From NCBI GenBank assembly GCA_019044685.2, contig JAGTXX020000011.1:558001-622000 (forward strand): a stretch of 64,000 bases of DNA, written 5' to 3'. The notes beneath the pieces were generated by a model. That model was given only the letters and a program-made list of their open reading frames with translations. It made no database searches and had not been told where the DNA came from. Below, piece after piece: positions 42,218 through 53,114 of the stretch. The stretch comes from Nannochloris sp. 'desiccata'. Lineage: Eukaryota > Chlorophyta > Trebouxiophyceae > Chlorellales > Chlorellaceae. A program made the position numbers and the translations under genes. Each line of letters starts with the position of its first letter. Within the stretch, counting starts at the first letter, position 1.

Positions 42218-42307
42218 AAATAGCATTGAGAAACATATATCTATTAATTTTTCATGATTTAGTTCGTTACAAAATATAGTTGGTGGTTGCTATCCGATGG
42301 TTAGAAC

Positions 42308-42312
42308 TGTAA
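42308..42312 (+). terminator. TGTAA poly(A)-type signal of the PAM gene
   Basis: TGTAA 91 bases past the PAM stop, within the 181-base gap to the convergent DODA-like gene. Confidence 0.4.
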
Positions 42313-42398
42313 TAAATTCGACAGGCGATTTGATTCATAGAAAACATCTGGACTAGGGGCATATTCATTCAAATACATGTAAATTGAGAATTACAAAG

Positions 42399-43542
42399 TT
42401 ATTGAGGTGCTGCTTCGCATTCTCCTGGTTTTACTGTACCAAAAGCGAACGAAGTCACTTGCGCACCGAGTAAAGTGTCGCTGAGTATAATCGATCCAAG
42501 GTCTCCACTGGCAGCTCCAAAGGCCACCATCATAGGCAGCAGATGCTCTTCCCGTGGATGTGCGTATACAGCACTTGGACCGCGTTTCCAATTGACCAAC
42601 ATCGCTCTTCTCTCTTCCAAAGAAAGAACAGAAGAAGAAGTACAAGAAGAAGCACTACAGACACCGGCAGCTGTTTTTAAGTAATCGTCAAATTCCACCG
42701 ACTTAGGGTCTACTTTCTTACTTACTCCACCCCCCATATTTTTCATAAACACTGACATATTATGGAAACTCATTCCAGAACCAAAAATCAGGATATTTTC
42801 TTCCCTTAGTGGTGCTAGGGCCTCTCCAACTTTGAGATGAAGTTCTGGGTCGAGAGAACTTATTAAAGAAAGCTGTACTACAGGTACAGTAGAATCTGGG
42901 TAGGTAAGCATGAGAGGAATGAAGACACCGTGGTCAAAGCCACGGGTAGGGTCTTCACGGCATTCGATTCCGGCATTTTTAAGGAGAGTGGCTACTTTAT
43001 TGGCAAGGGCGGGGTTGCCAGGAGCAGGATATTCTAATTTATAGCTTTCAGGAGGGAAACCGTAATAATCGTAGATCAAAGGAGGGTTGGATCCAGAAGT
43101 TACAGTAAGGATAGACTCCTGCATGATAAAATGGCAAATATTTAGGCTTTAAGAAATGTGCTATTTGAATTAGAAATAGTCATTCGGCGGCACTGATGTC
43201 AGTTTCAATCGTACCTCCCAATGTGCTGAAACAACGAGGATAGCTTTTGGTTTTTCTATGTTGAGTTCTCTTGGGAGTCTTTTTAAAGCTTCAGTAAGTC
43301 CAACGTGGGCAGGGTCCCCTAAAACAGGGAAAGGCCCACCACCTGCAAATAGGATTCAAAGCATCCGGTTAAGATAGTCTTTGTACTCAGACCGACTGGT
43401 CGTGGTCAACGAGAATTAGTTAATGTTGACCGAAACACCGAAAAATATTAGTTATCAATTAGAATCAATAAACGATCAAAGTGAAATTCAAAAAAATACC
43501 GTGAGCAACGAATAGAGATGGCAGCCTTGAAATGACACTCAT
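42399..43542 (-). CDS. LigB/DODA-type extradiol ring-cleavage dioxygenase
   Basis: Exons 43500-43542, 43215-43342 and 42399-43118 give 296 residues; phases agree. An in-frame ATG at 43569 could add nine residues. The family opens aromatic rings such as DOPA or other catechols, using one metal ion. Features seen are FVAHGGGPFPVLGD, AILVVSAHWE with the metal-binding His of HWE, NPPLIYDYYGFP, RGFDHGVFIPL with a second His, and VVQLSLI. The gene is the plant LigB/DODA-like form, found across green lineages; only in betalain plants is DOPA cleavage shown. The real substrate here is unknown. The first exon encodes the His-containing HGGG segment, which fixes the start. Confidence 0.87.
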
Positions 43543-43569
43543 TGCGCACAAAATGGCATCTGCTCGCAT

Positions 43570-44140
43570 ACCATAAATGATATTAAGCAATTCAATTTGT
43601 ATTTCATTGTTTCTATGCAACCATTTCCAAACAAAATGGGTTTAAAAGCTCACCTCATCTCTGATCACCTCATGCGCAGCGCTGCTGCTTTGTTCTATTT
43701 AAACTTTTCTATTGAGTAAAATTCTTCTCGATTCACAAAACAAAAGAAAGCAAGCAGAAACAGAATATATCAGCATCAACAGCAACAGAGAAAGGGGCAT
43801 CTACACTTCGCAAGATCATGACTCGTTTGAATAGCCTTCCCGCCTCATTCAAAGAAAGAAAAAATGACGGGATTAAAAATGGAAGGTACGACAGGAAGCA
43901 GAAAAAGCATCCCTGAGAAAATTGAGCTGAGTTTTGATCCCTATACCTTAGGAATCAAACGCCAGCGGAAAGTAAGAAATAGGAAATTTTGAAGGGAAAT
44001 ATAAAACGAAACAAATTCAATGTGGTTTATTTTTTTTCTAAACTTTATCGATATTTAGAAAGGGGACATTAAAAAGAATAACTTTTATAAGGAAACAAAA
44101 AGGCTTTATATCAAGTAAATATTACTTCTATCACCTAGAG
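43570..44140. promoter_or_regulatory. Gap upstream of the DODA-like gene
   Basis: 571 bases between two minus-strand genes. Purine-rich and AT-rich parts only; a 32-codon frame at 43818-43916 is not supported. Confidence 0.35.
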
Positions 44141-45439
44141 CTACTTCTTCCTCGTATTCTCAACGGCGCTAGATGATTCATCCGCACATTGACTCCGCAG
44201 ATGCTCTTGCAGAGTAGCTTCTTCTGCTCCTAACAATGCAGAAGTGGACAGCGATGCTGTTTTCAAAGTTTTCGACCCAGGAGGAATCAGTGAAGGTTGC
44301 CTCCACGGTCTTCTCTCAATTTGTGCCATCAACATCTCAGCATCTATTCTCGTATGCCAAGCATTGATATCCTCTACCTCGCATTTTAAAGCAATACCCA
44401 AAGCAGCACGTGCCTCCTCAGGGCGACCCAACTCAAGAGCAACCCTTGCCAACTCAGTGTGATGCACCAACCGTTGAGGTGCTAATTCGGCTGCCTTTCT
44501 ATACATATCTAATGCATCCTCACGTGTGCCTGTTTGCAAAGCGGTTCCGTACATAATGCGTATGAGGGTACGCACCAGGCCATTAATTTTTGCCATTTCA
44601 TGGTGCCACCGCCCCATCAAATGGTGAGCTAAATCACTTTCCGGACCCAATTCAAGGGCTTTTCGCGCATTATCTTGCGCTTCTTTTGCTAAATGGACTT
44701 TATTACGGTTATCACAGAACAAAGCCAATCTTCCTTTGGATATACAGAGGCCTAAGTAGCCTTCAAATCGAGTTGGATGGGCGACAGTGGCACGCTCCGC
44801 ATACTCGACTGCCTTCAAATTCACAAGCTGACGTTCTTGATCAGAACGAACGTCATGATAAAATGTAAGATCACTCCACTGTTTAGCAGCCATGCACAGG
44901 GATTCTATATCATTAGGGGCGAGCTTAGCTGCTTCTTCAAAGCATTGGAGAGCCGCGCGGATATCAAGGGCTCTTTCATATTCATGGCCACGTTGGATGA
45001 GATTACGCGCCAACTCTTTACATTCACGATTACTTTCTGTTATGTTTCCACGGTGGCTCCATGGGAAACCAAAGCTTTGATGAAATGGAAGACTATTGCG
45101 CTGCTTGTCATGAGCGTGAGTCAGATGGTGAGCGGCTTTGCTGATCCCAGCAACTAAGACTCCCCCGACAAGGGCTGCGAGCTTCTGTACCTCTTCCCCC
45201 GCCTTATGGAGGTTTGATGGAGAGATGCGTCTCCCTATGTGGGCAACAGAAGATGGGTTGAGGGTTGAAAAGCCTCCGGAGAGCCGAGGCGAAGGCAATG
45301 CTGGCAGCGAAAGGCGAAAAGCAGGGAGCTGCAGGCCTCTTGATATGTCTATACTACGATTGGCTCGCTCTGAAATAGAGGCTACGAGCAAACTGGCAGG
45401 CCGTCGCTCCTCCAAACCAAAATGGCCAACTTCGAGCAT
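44141..45439 (-). CDS. RMDN-like TPR protein (regulator of microtubule dynamics family)
   Basis: A single-exon 432-residue protein. The N-terminal 110 residues are basic, Ser/Leu-rich, possibly organelle-targeting. The rest is a helical TPR array like that of RMD/FAM82 proteins: ALQCFEEAAKLAPNDIESLC, AKQWSDLTFYHD, RFEGYLGLCISKGRLALFCD, ALELGPESDLAHHLMGRWHH, MYRKAAELAPQRLVHHTELA and LGRPEEARAALGIAL. The WHHE and GRLALF positions fit the family closely. In animals RMDN3 tethers ER to mitochondria, and in nematodes RMD-1 acts on microtubules. The role in algae is not known. It has no transmembrane segment that I can see, unlike RMDN3. Confidence 0.78.
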   Translation of the reverse strand: MLEVGHFGLEERRPASLLVASISERANRSIDISRGLQLPAFRLSLPALPSPRLSGGFSTLNPSSVAHIGRRISPSNLHKAGEEVQKLAALVGGVLVAGISKAAHHLTHAHDKQRNSLPFHQSFGFPWSHRGNITESNRECKELARNLIQRGHEYERALDIRAALQCFEEAAKLAPNDIESLCMAAKQWSDLTFYHDVRSDQERQLVNLKAVEYAERATVAHPTRFEGYLGLCISKGRLALFCDNRNKVHLAKEAQDNARKALELGPESDLAHHLMGRWHHEMAKINGLVRTLIRIMYGTALQTGTREDALDMYRKAAELAPQRLVHHTELARVALELGRPEEARAALGIALKCEVEDINAWHTRIDAEMLMAQIERRPWRQPSLIPPGSKTLKTASLSTSALLGAEEATLQEHLRSQCADESSSAVENTRKK

Positions 45440-46157
45440 TTGTTAAACTTTGGTGGGCGAAATAGCTACTCCGACACACTGCTCTGTGTACTATTTATGT
45501 CAGTGATTCGACTTAATGTACATTAATGGCTTACTTCTTATTTAAATTCGTGTTCAATCAAGGGCTTAGAACTAGATCGACAAGTATTTCCTTTTTAAGC
45601 ACACTTGGGGGAAGCTTGTGAACTCAGAATAATAGTGACATTGATGAGCTACTTCCCCCATATAAATTGGAGATCTAAAAGTAGGCTTTTGGCGCGGCGA
45701 GGATGGTTGAAAGAACAACGCCTCGTCGATCGTCTCGGAAAAAATGAAGGGAGGAAATTCAAGCCAAATCGTGGCCAAGTTCGCTTCGAATTTATCTGCA
45801 AATTTTTCAGCAGCTCGAGGCTTCTGTACTCGCTACTAGATGCCTGGATGCGCTCTAGGGGCCCTAAGCTTAGATATTACGGCTGGAATCGCTACTGCCC
45901 TTAAAGTCGCCTTGCCGTCGTCACCGCCGCCGCGGCAAACGTGCCTTGGCGTAGATCATCAGCCAGTGCAGTTTAACGTCATTAGTCTATTTTTGGGATA
46001 GTTGGAGTTTGATTGGCCCAATTCTAAAGCAGTTCGTGGCATTTTGGTCTGGCAACACTGAGAGGCCATGCCAACGCCACCTGCAATATTTCAATATTTT
46101 CATTTTTAGCATAGATGCGTTCAGGATCGTTCTACCGCAGCAGATCATTTCATAAAC
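45440..46157. promoter_or_regulatory. 718-base divergent region, RMDN-like and NDUFV1 genes
   Basis: Promoters of both genes. A plus-strand frame at 45744-46001 is open except for one in-frame TAG at 45837-45839; its first part resembles a mitochondrial presequence, but no family is recognised. No RNA gene was seen. Confidence 0.35.
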
Positions 46158-47769
46158 ATGTTTACTCTACTTAGATTAACCCGACTAACGGGTTCGTCAT
46201 CTTTAGCAACTAAAGCACTAGGCACAAGTAATCTCAAGAATGGGTTCGCAATTGGAGCTGTTGGGTTTGGCAGTTTGGCCGATGCTGATAGAGTATTTAC
46301 AAATATCTATGGGAGGTAAGCGCTGATACAAACGTAGATTCTAGGTTTCTGTCAGAACCTATTTCTCACGTCCCCCGCTCATCTTGCCAGGACGACTCGC
46401 TTACAAAATAAAATTTCATCTTTACTTGTTCTTTTCTTTCAGGCATGATCCTTTCTTAGACGGAGCTTTAGCCCGTGGAGATTGGTATTGCACTAAAGAA
46501 CTTCTATCCAAAGGCTCTGAATGGATAATTAATGAAGTTCGTGCCTCTGGCCTCCGAGGTCGAGGCGGTGCTGGTTTCTTAACTGGCCTGAAATGGAGCT
46601 TTACTCCTACTAAAGACACTAAACCACACTATTTAATTATCAACGGCGATGAAGGGGAACCTGGAACGAGTAAAGATCGAGATATTCTACGTCATGAGCC
46701 ACACAAACTCCTGGAAGGCGCTCTTCTTGCTGGCCGAGCAGTCGGTGCACATCACTGCTATATCTACATTCGAGGGGAGTATAGAAATTACCGTGCGCAG
46801 TTAGATAAAGCAATCCAAGAAGCCACTGTAAAGGGGCTATTAGGCCGCAACGCCTGTGGAAGCGGTTGGGATTTTTTCGTCTCGACTCACCCTGGAGGCG
46901 GTGCATACGTTTGTGGTGAAGAGACAGCACTTATAGAAAGTTTAGAGGGCAAACAAGGCCGTCCACGTGTAAAACCACCATACCCTGCAAACTCTGGATT
47001 GTACGGGTGCCCTACAACTGTCAATAATGTTGAAACAATCGCGTCTGTACCATCTATCTTAAGAAGAGGGGCAGCATGGTACTCTTCTCTTGGTCGAAGA
47101 AATAATTACGGCACAAAGCTCTTTTCAATCTCCGGGCATGTCAATCGCCCAGTGACAGTTGAAGAAGAGATGTCAATACCGCTAAAAGAGCTTATTGAAA
47201 AGCACGCGGGCGGTGTGCGAGGTGGATGGGACAATTTACTTGCTGTTATTCCTGGAGGCTCATCTGTTCCGCTCATTCCTCAAAGTGTATGTGACCATGT
47301 CCTAATGGATTATGACTCTTTAAAAGAAAATGATACGTACTTCGGTACGGGAGCTGTCATTGTAATGGATAAGAGTACAGATATTATCGAAGCTGTACGA
47401 AGATTAAGTTATTTTTATAAGCACGAGAGTTGTGGACAGTGCACACCGTGTCGAGAAGGAAGTGGCTGGCTGTGGACGATTTTAACGAGAATTCAAGCTG
47501 GCGAAGCGGAACTAGGGGAGATTGATATGGCGCTGCAGATAAGTAAGATAGTAGAAGGCCATACAATTTGTGCTTTGGGAGATGCAGCTGCATGGCCAGT
47601 GCAAGGATTAATCCGGCATTTTAGGCCGTTGGTACAGCAAAGAATCAAGGAAAGAGCGGCAGCAAAAAGAAATGGAACGCTGCCTTATTTGGGTGAGGAT
47701 TATCACCACAAGAAACCACCGCAGCATAGAGAAGGATTGACGCTGGCAATGACACAGCCAATTATGTAG
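46158..47769 (+). CDS. NDUFV1: Mitochondrial complex I 51 kDa subunit
   Basis: Exons 46158-46315 and 46443-47769 give 494 residues. The join restores [17 protein letters not shown] Leu/Arg/Ser-rich mitochondrial presequence is at the start. This flavoprotein takes electrons from NADH through FMN to the N3 Fe-S cluster at the tip of the complex I arm. Motifs seen are the FMN/NADH-binding [18 protein letters not shown] and [14 protein letters not shown], the [11 protein letters not shown] segment, [19 protein letters not shown], and the N3 cluster cysteines in [12 protein letters not shown] and HTICALGD. Length matches the family. It is a single nuclear copy within this window and lies beside unrelated genes. 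Confidence 0.97.
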
Positions 47770-47938
47770 CAAGAGGAGTAGATAGATACTGCAGTGGATC
47801 AACGCCCAGTATTGCCGAACAATTTTTGACATCATGCATTATAAAAGAGGGAATGGGGTGTAGAAAAGTAATTGATTGTTCGCGAAAGACGTCTAAAAGT
47901 GCATTAAAATGCCAAAAGATTAGCTCGTTGGGAGCCTA

Positions 47939-47969
<31 letters not shown>

Positions 47970-48167
47970 TGCCGCGCATACACTCGTTATGGGTTGTTGA
48001 GGGTAAATTAAAAACCCTAATTGCGGGATGGCCCTTTTTCGAAATCGTTATCCGGAATTAAGCCATCTTTTTCCTGCAATACCTTTTCTAATCTATCTTA
48101 AAAAGATAATCAACCCCCTCGCCACTATTGAGCGAAAATAATTAGCCGATAGTGTAATTTTAATTAT
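47770..48167. other. Gap with a C26 homopolymer between the NDUFV1 and membrane-protein genes
   Basis: 398 bases. The main feature is an uninterrupted run of 26 cytosines at 47939-47964. The rest is 3' UTR and the promoter of the next plus-strand gene. Confidence 0.5.
47939..47964. repeat. C26 homopolymer
   Basis: 26 consecutive C on the plus strand; G26 on the other. Assembly length may be inaccurate for such runs. Confidence 0.95.
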
Positions 48168-49291
48168 ATGCCAGCTGCAATTCGTCCCATTGTTCCTGGG
48201 ATTCTTTTGAAATTTTCAGACGACGAGCTGGAGCAGGTACGCTGAGCGATGATTCATATCACAGTGTTGCAACTTTTGCATCAATTTCCTTTCCAAATTG
48301 TCCATTATTCTGTAATTATTCGAATTCCTCGTCTTTAACTCAACTACAGGAATGGCGCCAGGAGTCAAATTTGGCGAATGAGAGAGGAGATAGCTGGTGG
48401 TTTTGGGGTTTAATTATATGGGGACTCAGTATCGTTAGAAGATGGCAAGACGGGGGGGACATGTGGACAGATAGTTGGTTTTCAGCACACGTCGTCTTGT
48501 GCACAGCCCCGCTGCTTTGGAAATTCATTGCTCCAGGTACGTATACCAAGTACCGGATACCTTTGTTGGCAACGGTTCGATGCCTTCGAGCAGTTGGAGT
48601 GGCAACTGTGATCGGAAGGTATCAAAATTACATTTGGAAGCCTGCTTCAGGCCAACTTGGTTGCCCTCTCGCTCTATTTGTCTCCCAATACATGAAGTTG
48701 GCCTATCTACTGTGCCAAGTGTTAGCTCATCAAGTACCACTGATCCATCACATTTGGCTGATATCACTTAATGTGTTGGCCGTGTTGATATCGGTCCCTG
48801 GTCGCTGCCAAGCTGAGTGCAGTCTCTCAATTGACGTCGGCAACTGTTCAATGAAGTGGTTTAAGAGAATAGCTGTGCTTGATAAATACTGGATGTTTTC
48901 TGCATCTAGCCCTGCATCAATGGAGAATAATATTGAACCCTGGCAAGCATGCACCATCATTCAATCCTTATTCGCGGTAAGACCTTGAAAAGAAGGGAAA
49001 AAAAAAAGAAAAAAAGCTTCCAAATAGCGAATCGCTTTATGTATTTTTGGGGGGAGGAAAGTTTTGACTAAAATTTTGCATCTTCGCTTTTTTTCTTTGC
49101 AGGTTTCATTCGCTATTGGTCCTCCTCTTTTATATTATGCAGCTATTGAAGAGCATTGGAGAAAGAATTTCCTCTTGTGGAGAGGTGGAATTCCAAATTT
49201 TTACAACTTACAAGCCGCTATATTTCTTGACACGCTGTTATCTATACTTGCAATTTCCATCATATATTCAGGTATCAGACTGTTTGTCTGA
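48168..49291 (+). CDS. Unrecognised multispanning membrane protein
   Basis: Exons 48168-48236, 48350-48976 and 49103-49291 give 294 residues with phase 0 at both joins. The protein has no signal peptide. It starts with a short cytosol-like segment (VPGILLKFSDDELEQ) and then has about six hydrophobic segments: WWFWGLIIWGLSIV, SAHVVLCTAPLLWKF, LALFVSQYMKLAYLLCQVL, IWLISLNVLAVLISV, SLFAVSFAIGPPLLYYAAI and LDTLLSILAISIIYSGI. Many Trp and Tyr residues lie at the segment edges. A loop of about 60 residues contains several cysteines (GRCQAECSLSIDVGNCS). I know no family with this pattern. It could be an algal transporter or sensor; nothing in its sequence decides this. Confidence 0.65.
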
Positions 49292-49720
49292 TCCAATTTT
49301 TTTTCCAATACCACCAACATTACCATTATAACCAACGGAAAGCTTTTATCCTCTATCAATTTACTACATTACATTTTGAAAAAGGTAGCTCCTTTACTAC
49401 TCGAGATAAGTCAAGTTTTTACCATTCTGCCCAAGGGAACATGCTTCTCTTCTTTTATTTAATACGCCTTGTTTCTCATTGTTTATTATCCTTAGTATAT
49501 CCAGTCCTTTTCTCTACTTTTTGAAGGTTTATTTTTCCGCCACTCGTTTCCTCGGGTATTCGTCTTTTCTTTTTTATCCCTTCTAAGTACTACCCTCAAG
49601 CTCATCATAGGTGTATCCTTGAAAATTACATACATAAAACACCTTTATTTAATTGATTGATTGATCGATCGCCTGGTTTCTTTTCTTCTCTGTTCAGATA
49701 CCCCCCTTCTGCAGGCCTTT

Positions 49721-49816
<96 letters not shown>

Positions 49817-50005
49817 TTCTTTCTTTCCTTACAGTGCCATGTGAGATTGTTTTAAATCACTTTGTAAGCGCATCTGATGACAATAATAAGAGAAATACAC
49901 CTTTTATACTGTCACATTTCCCAGGAGAAAAGTGAAAAGCAAATTAAAATTAAGCAACGCCTCTCAGTATTTGCCCAACTAATTTATAAATACAGAGATG
50001 TATTC
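49292..50005. other. 714-base gap between the membrane-protein gene and purD
   Basis: Convergent 3' ends. Besides AT-rich UTR-like sequence it holds a (TTTC)n microsatellite at 49718-49827. Open frames across the microsatellite are artefacts of the repeat. Confidence 0.5.
49718..49827. repeat. (TTTC)n tetranucleotide microsatellite
   Basis: About 27 TTTC units, nearly perfect, with one interruption near 49815. Likely length-polymorphic. Confidence 0.95.
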
Positions 50006-51415
50006 TTACTTTCTTTCTCTTAATCTCGCCACTGCTCTCCAACCAATATCTCTCCTGCAGAACCCATCAGCAAAATCTATCTGATCTACAGCAGCGTACG
50101 CCTTTAGTTGCGCTTCAGCTACATCTGCTCCCAGTGCCGTGACGCCAAGCACCCGCCCGCCTGCAGACACAACTTGGCCATTTTTCATCGCTGTTCCAGC
50201 GTGAAACACCTTGGCACCTGTCACACTTTCAAGACCGTGTATTGGAGAGTCTTTTGCGTAGGAACCTGGGTACCCTTTCGCTGCCAATACAACACTTAAA
50301 CTGGGAGATGGGTCCCACTCTAAACGAATTGCTTCCCCTCGAAGGGCGCCTTGTAATGTCTCTAAAAGATCGCTTCGTAAGCGTACCATCAACGATTGAC
50401 ACTCTGGATCTCCAAATCTGACGTTGTGTTCTAATAATTTCGCTTTCCCTGAAGAATCAATCATGAGACCGGCAAATAAAACGCCTCTAAACGGGGTACC
50501 CTCTACAACCATGCCTCGTGCTGTAGGGTAGATAATATCACGCATAACTTGTTCCTGAAGCTCAGGAGTGAGTACCGGAGCAGGGGAATAGCTACCCATG
50601 CCTCCTGTATTGGGTCCTGTATCACCATCACCTACTGCTTTGTGATCTTGAGCACCAACAAGAGGAATACACGTTTCGCCATCAATCAACGCAAAAAAGG
50701 AGGCTTCTTCACCATCTAAGAACTCTTCAATAACAATACGTTCCCCAGCGTTGCCAAAGGTGCCGTTAATAAGCATATCGTCAACAGCAGCAAAGGCTTC
50801 TTCTTCAGTCTGTGCTACTATGACGCCTTTTCCAGCTGCAAGGCCATTTGTTTTAACGACAATAGGCGCTCCATGGGCTCTTATATACGCTTTGGCGTCT
50901 GCAGGGCTATCAAATACTTCGTAAAATGCGGTAGGAATGTTGTATTTGCGTAAAATATTCTTCATAAATGCTTTACTCCCTTCGAGCTGGGCTGCAGCGG
51001 CGGAGGGGCCAAAGGCAGTAATGCCTGCTGCAGAGAGAGAATCAACAAGACCGTCAACGAGGGGTTGTTCGGGACCTACTACGACAAAGCCGACTTGCTT
51101 TTCTTTGCAGAAATCAATGACTGCTTTATGGTTCGAGGGATTCAACGACGGCATGGTAATCATGTTACGCTCCAGCTCAGTGCCAGCATTTCCAGGAGCG
51201 ACGAAGAGTTGGTTGCATGATGGGGATTGAGCCATCTTCCATGCCAGAGCGTGTTCCCTCCCGCCGCTGCCAATAACCAGCACGTTCATATTGCTGCCAG
51301 CGCTAGCCATGCATGACAGCCCGCGATGAAGCTTTGAATGAAAGGCGATGGGAGATAGGATGCTGCATCTATGGTGCAGAACAGTGCCTCGAATGGATGC
51401 CACACTTGTCTGCAT
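50006..51415 (-). CDS. PURD: Phosphoribosylamine-glycine ligase (GARS), plastid-directed
   Basis: A single-exon 469-residue form from the ATG at 51415; an in-frame ATG at 51514 would add 33 residues. I prefer the inner start because it opens into a transit-like Ser/Arg/His-rich stretch. The enzyme is the second step of purine synthesis, joining glycine to phosphoribosylamine with ATP. Visible motifs are MNVLVIGSGGREHALAWKMA, FVAPGNAGTE, FVVVGPEQPLVDGLVDSL, the ATP-grasp core TNGLAAGKGVIVAQT, EEFLDGEEASFFALIDG, GDTGPNTGGMGSYSPAP and LLEHNVRFGDPECQ. It is monofunctional, as in plants and bacteria, unlike the fused GART of animals. Confidence 0.95.
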   Translation of the reverse strand: MQTSVASIRGTVLHHRCSILSPIAFHSKLHRGLSCMASAGSNMNVLVIGSGGREHALAWKMAQSPSCNQLFVAPGNAGTELERNMITMPSLNPSNHKAVIDFCKEKQVGFVVVGPEQPLVDGLVDSLSAAGITAFGPSAAAAQLEGSKAFMKNILRKYNIPTAFYEVFDSPADAKAYIRAHGAPIVVKTNGLAAGKGVIVAQTEEEAFAAVDDMLINGTFGNAGERIVIEEFLDGEEASFFALIDGETCIPLVGAQDHKAVGDGDTGPNTGGMGSYSPAPVLTPELQEQVMRDIIYPTARGMVVEGTPFRGVLFAGLMIDSSGKAKLLEHNVRFGDPECQSLMVRLRSDLLETLQGALRGEAIRLEWDPSPSLSVVLAAKGYPGSYAKDSPIHGLESVTGAKVFHAGTAMKNGQVVSAGGRVLGVTALGADVAEAQLKAYAAVDQIDFADGFCRRDIGWRAVARLRERK

Positions 51416-51725
51416 TTTTAGATTCTTAATTGATGTAAAACGTAATAACTTGTTTGAATTATAGTTCACACTTATTATTTTCTCTAGGCAAATTAGAATA
51501 CTTTGCTCCCTCAATGAAATTCTTGCTGTCCTAAGCGAGAAATTTAACGAATATTAGCTTCCCTGGGGCTAGGATGCATTACTCTATTTATTTTCATTCA
51601 AAGTTGATGCCATCGTCGGCGACGGCGCCTTCAACATGAAAACTTGTGCTGTCCCCTAGGTACAGACCTTTCGAAGCTATTTGGGGCATTTGTTAGATTT
51701 GGCTAATTATCCTACAGTTGGTGAC
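51416..51725. promoter_or_regulatory. Divergent promoter region, purD and cap methyltransferase
   Basis: 310 bases between two divergent starts. The plus frame upstream of 51726 is open back to about 51661, so a further 5' exon of the methyltransferase gene could lie here. Confidence 0.4.
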
Positions 51726-53037
51726 ATGGATAGAAAAGCGCTAGAGTATACTCGAGACCATTACAATCGACATGCAAATCAATATGTTGACACGAAAGAA
51801 GCTTTGCACGCGCGAGCAACTGGTGCGAGCGCTCCTCTTAAAAAATTCCACAATACTATCAAGCGCAAGTTGATTGACAGGTAAGATGCAAACTCGCAGC
51901 ATGAGTATAGAAATATCACGATCACTGTCTAGATTGATCACTTTCTCTCACCGCCTGTGCCCTCACAAACTATTCTACAGATTCGCCTCGGGCGCAGATT
52001 CACTGCTAGATTTAGCCTGCGGTCGTGGTGGAGACATCTGGAAATGGATAGATTCTAAAATTAAATACGTAAAAGGCATAGATCTTTCTCCAGGAGAGGT
52101 AGCAGAAGCTCGACAGCGCTACGAGGAGGCTTGTGGCAAACATCGACAGACTTCTCTTCTAACTCGCTGCGAGTTCCTCGACACCCCAAACTTAGGTTTA
52201 CAAGAGTGGAAAGAAGCTCAACAATATGATGTCGTTACGTGTATGTTTGCCCTCCATTATTTTTTCGTTTCGGAAGCTGCTTTAAAGCAATTTTTCCACA
52301 ACGTGTCTATTAATTTAAAAGACGGAGGTTATTTCATTGGCACTGTTCCTGACGGGAAACGAATTAACGAATGCATCAGGTCAAGTAAAGTGTACAATAG
52401 CCCCATGTTAAAGATTGAAGCCCGATGGGAGGGGGCCCCGAATGTGTTTGGTAGTGCCTATGTATGTGCCATAGGCGACACAGTCACAGGCGGTGAAAAG
52501 GGGACGGAAGGCTCCCTGGAATATCTCGTGTACCGGAATGTACTGCAAGGTGTTGCTGCCCAGTATGGACTCAAACCTGTACTACAGTATAACGATGCTG
52601 AGCTTGAAGGCATGTTTGATGCTGCAGACCAGGGCCAAGTATTAAAACATTTTGCTCCAAGATTTCCTGAAAGTGACCCGTCGCTTGCAAAAGCAAGCGC
52701 ATTGTTTACTGCGTTTGCATTTCAAAAGACCGTGGGAGATGTCACTTTGCCTGAAGATAGCAAAAAACATGAGGTAATTGCAGCAGTGGCAGTTGAGAAA
52801 GAGAAAGAAAAAGAGAAGGGAGGGGGCTTGAAGAGAAAGCAGGAAGAACTAGGGAGCAGCGGTGGAGGTGGTGGCTGTGATGAGAAGGCGGCTGCGGAAA
52901 TCGCTGCTGTTGCTGACGATGGTGATAAAGAAGGTGTAGAAGATGATGGTGCAAAGCCTAAATCTAAATATAAGCGACCGCAAATACGGAGGAAAGCAGC
53001 ACCACAGCCTCCACAAGACCCACCCACCACCAGCTAA
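51726..53037 (+). CDS. mRNA cap guanine-N7 methyltransferase
   Basis: Exons 51726-51880 and 51981-53037 give 403 residues, with phase agreement at KLID-RFASG. The enzyme methylates the cap guanine using S-adenosylmethionine. Key motifs are DHYNRHANQY, the family-wide start; SLLDLACGRGGDIWKWIDSK for SAM; YVKGIDLSPGEVAEARQRY; CMFALHYFF for the catalytic pocket; GGYFIGTVPDG; and the C-terminal AFAFQKTV. The start is uncertain: the frame is open upstream for 45 bases without ATG, and an upstream exon is possible. The last 100 residues are Lys/Glu-rich and repetitive, unrelated to catalysis. The family is the yeast ABD1 and human RNMT group. Confidence 0.9.
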
Positions 53038-53082
53038 AATTATCACTTTTTATTTCATGTCCCGACACTCTTGTTTTTTTTT

Positions 53083-53087
53083 TGTAA
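53083..53087 (+). terminator. TGTAA poly(A)-type signal of the cap methyltransferase gene
   Basis: TGTAA 46 bases past the stop, inside the 77-base gap to the convergent CrtI-type gene. Confidence 0.45.
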
Positions 53088-53114
53088 AATATGTTTAAAA
53101 TAATGTATTATTGA

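Noticed and set aside
43818..43916. 32-codon frame starting MTRLNSLPASF
   Set aside because: Too short, no family features, and placed in the promoter region of the DODA-like gene.
45605..45904. 99-codon plus-strand frame upstream of NDUFV1
   Set aside because: No family resemblance; overlaps other short open frames on both strands.
49657..49935. Plus-strand frame of repeated Phe-Leu-Ser units
   Set aside because: It is simply the translation of the (TTTC)n microsatellite and has no independent coding evidence.
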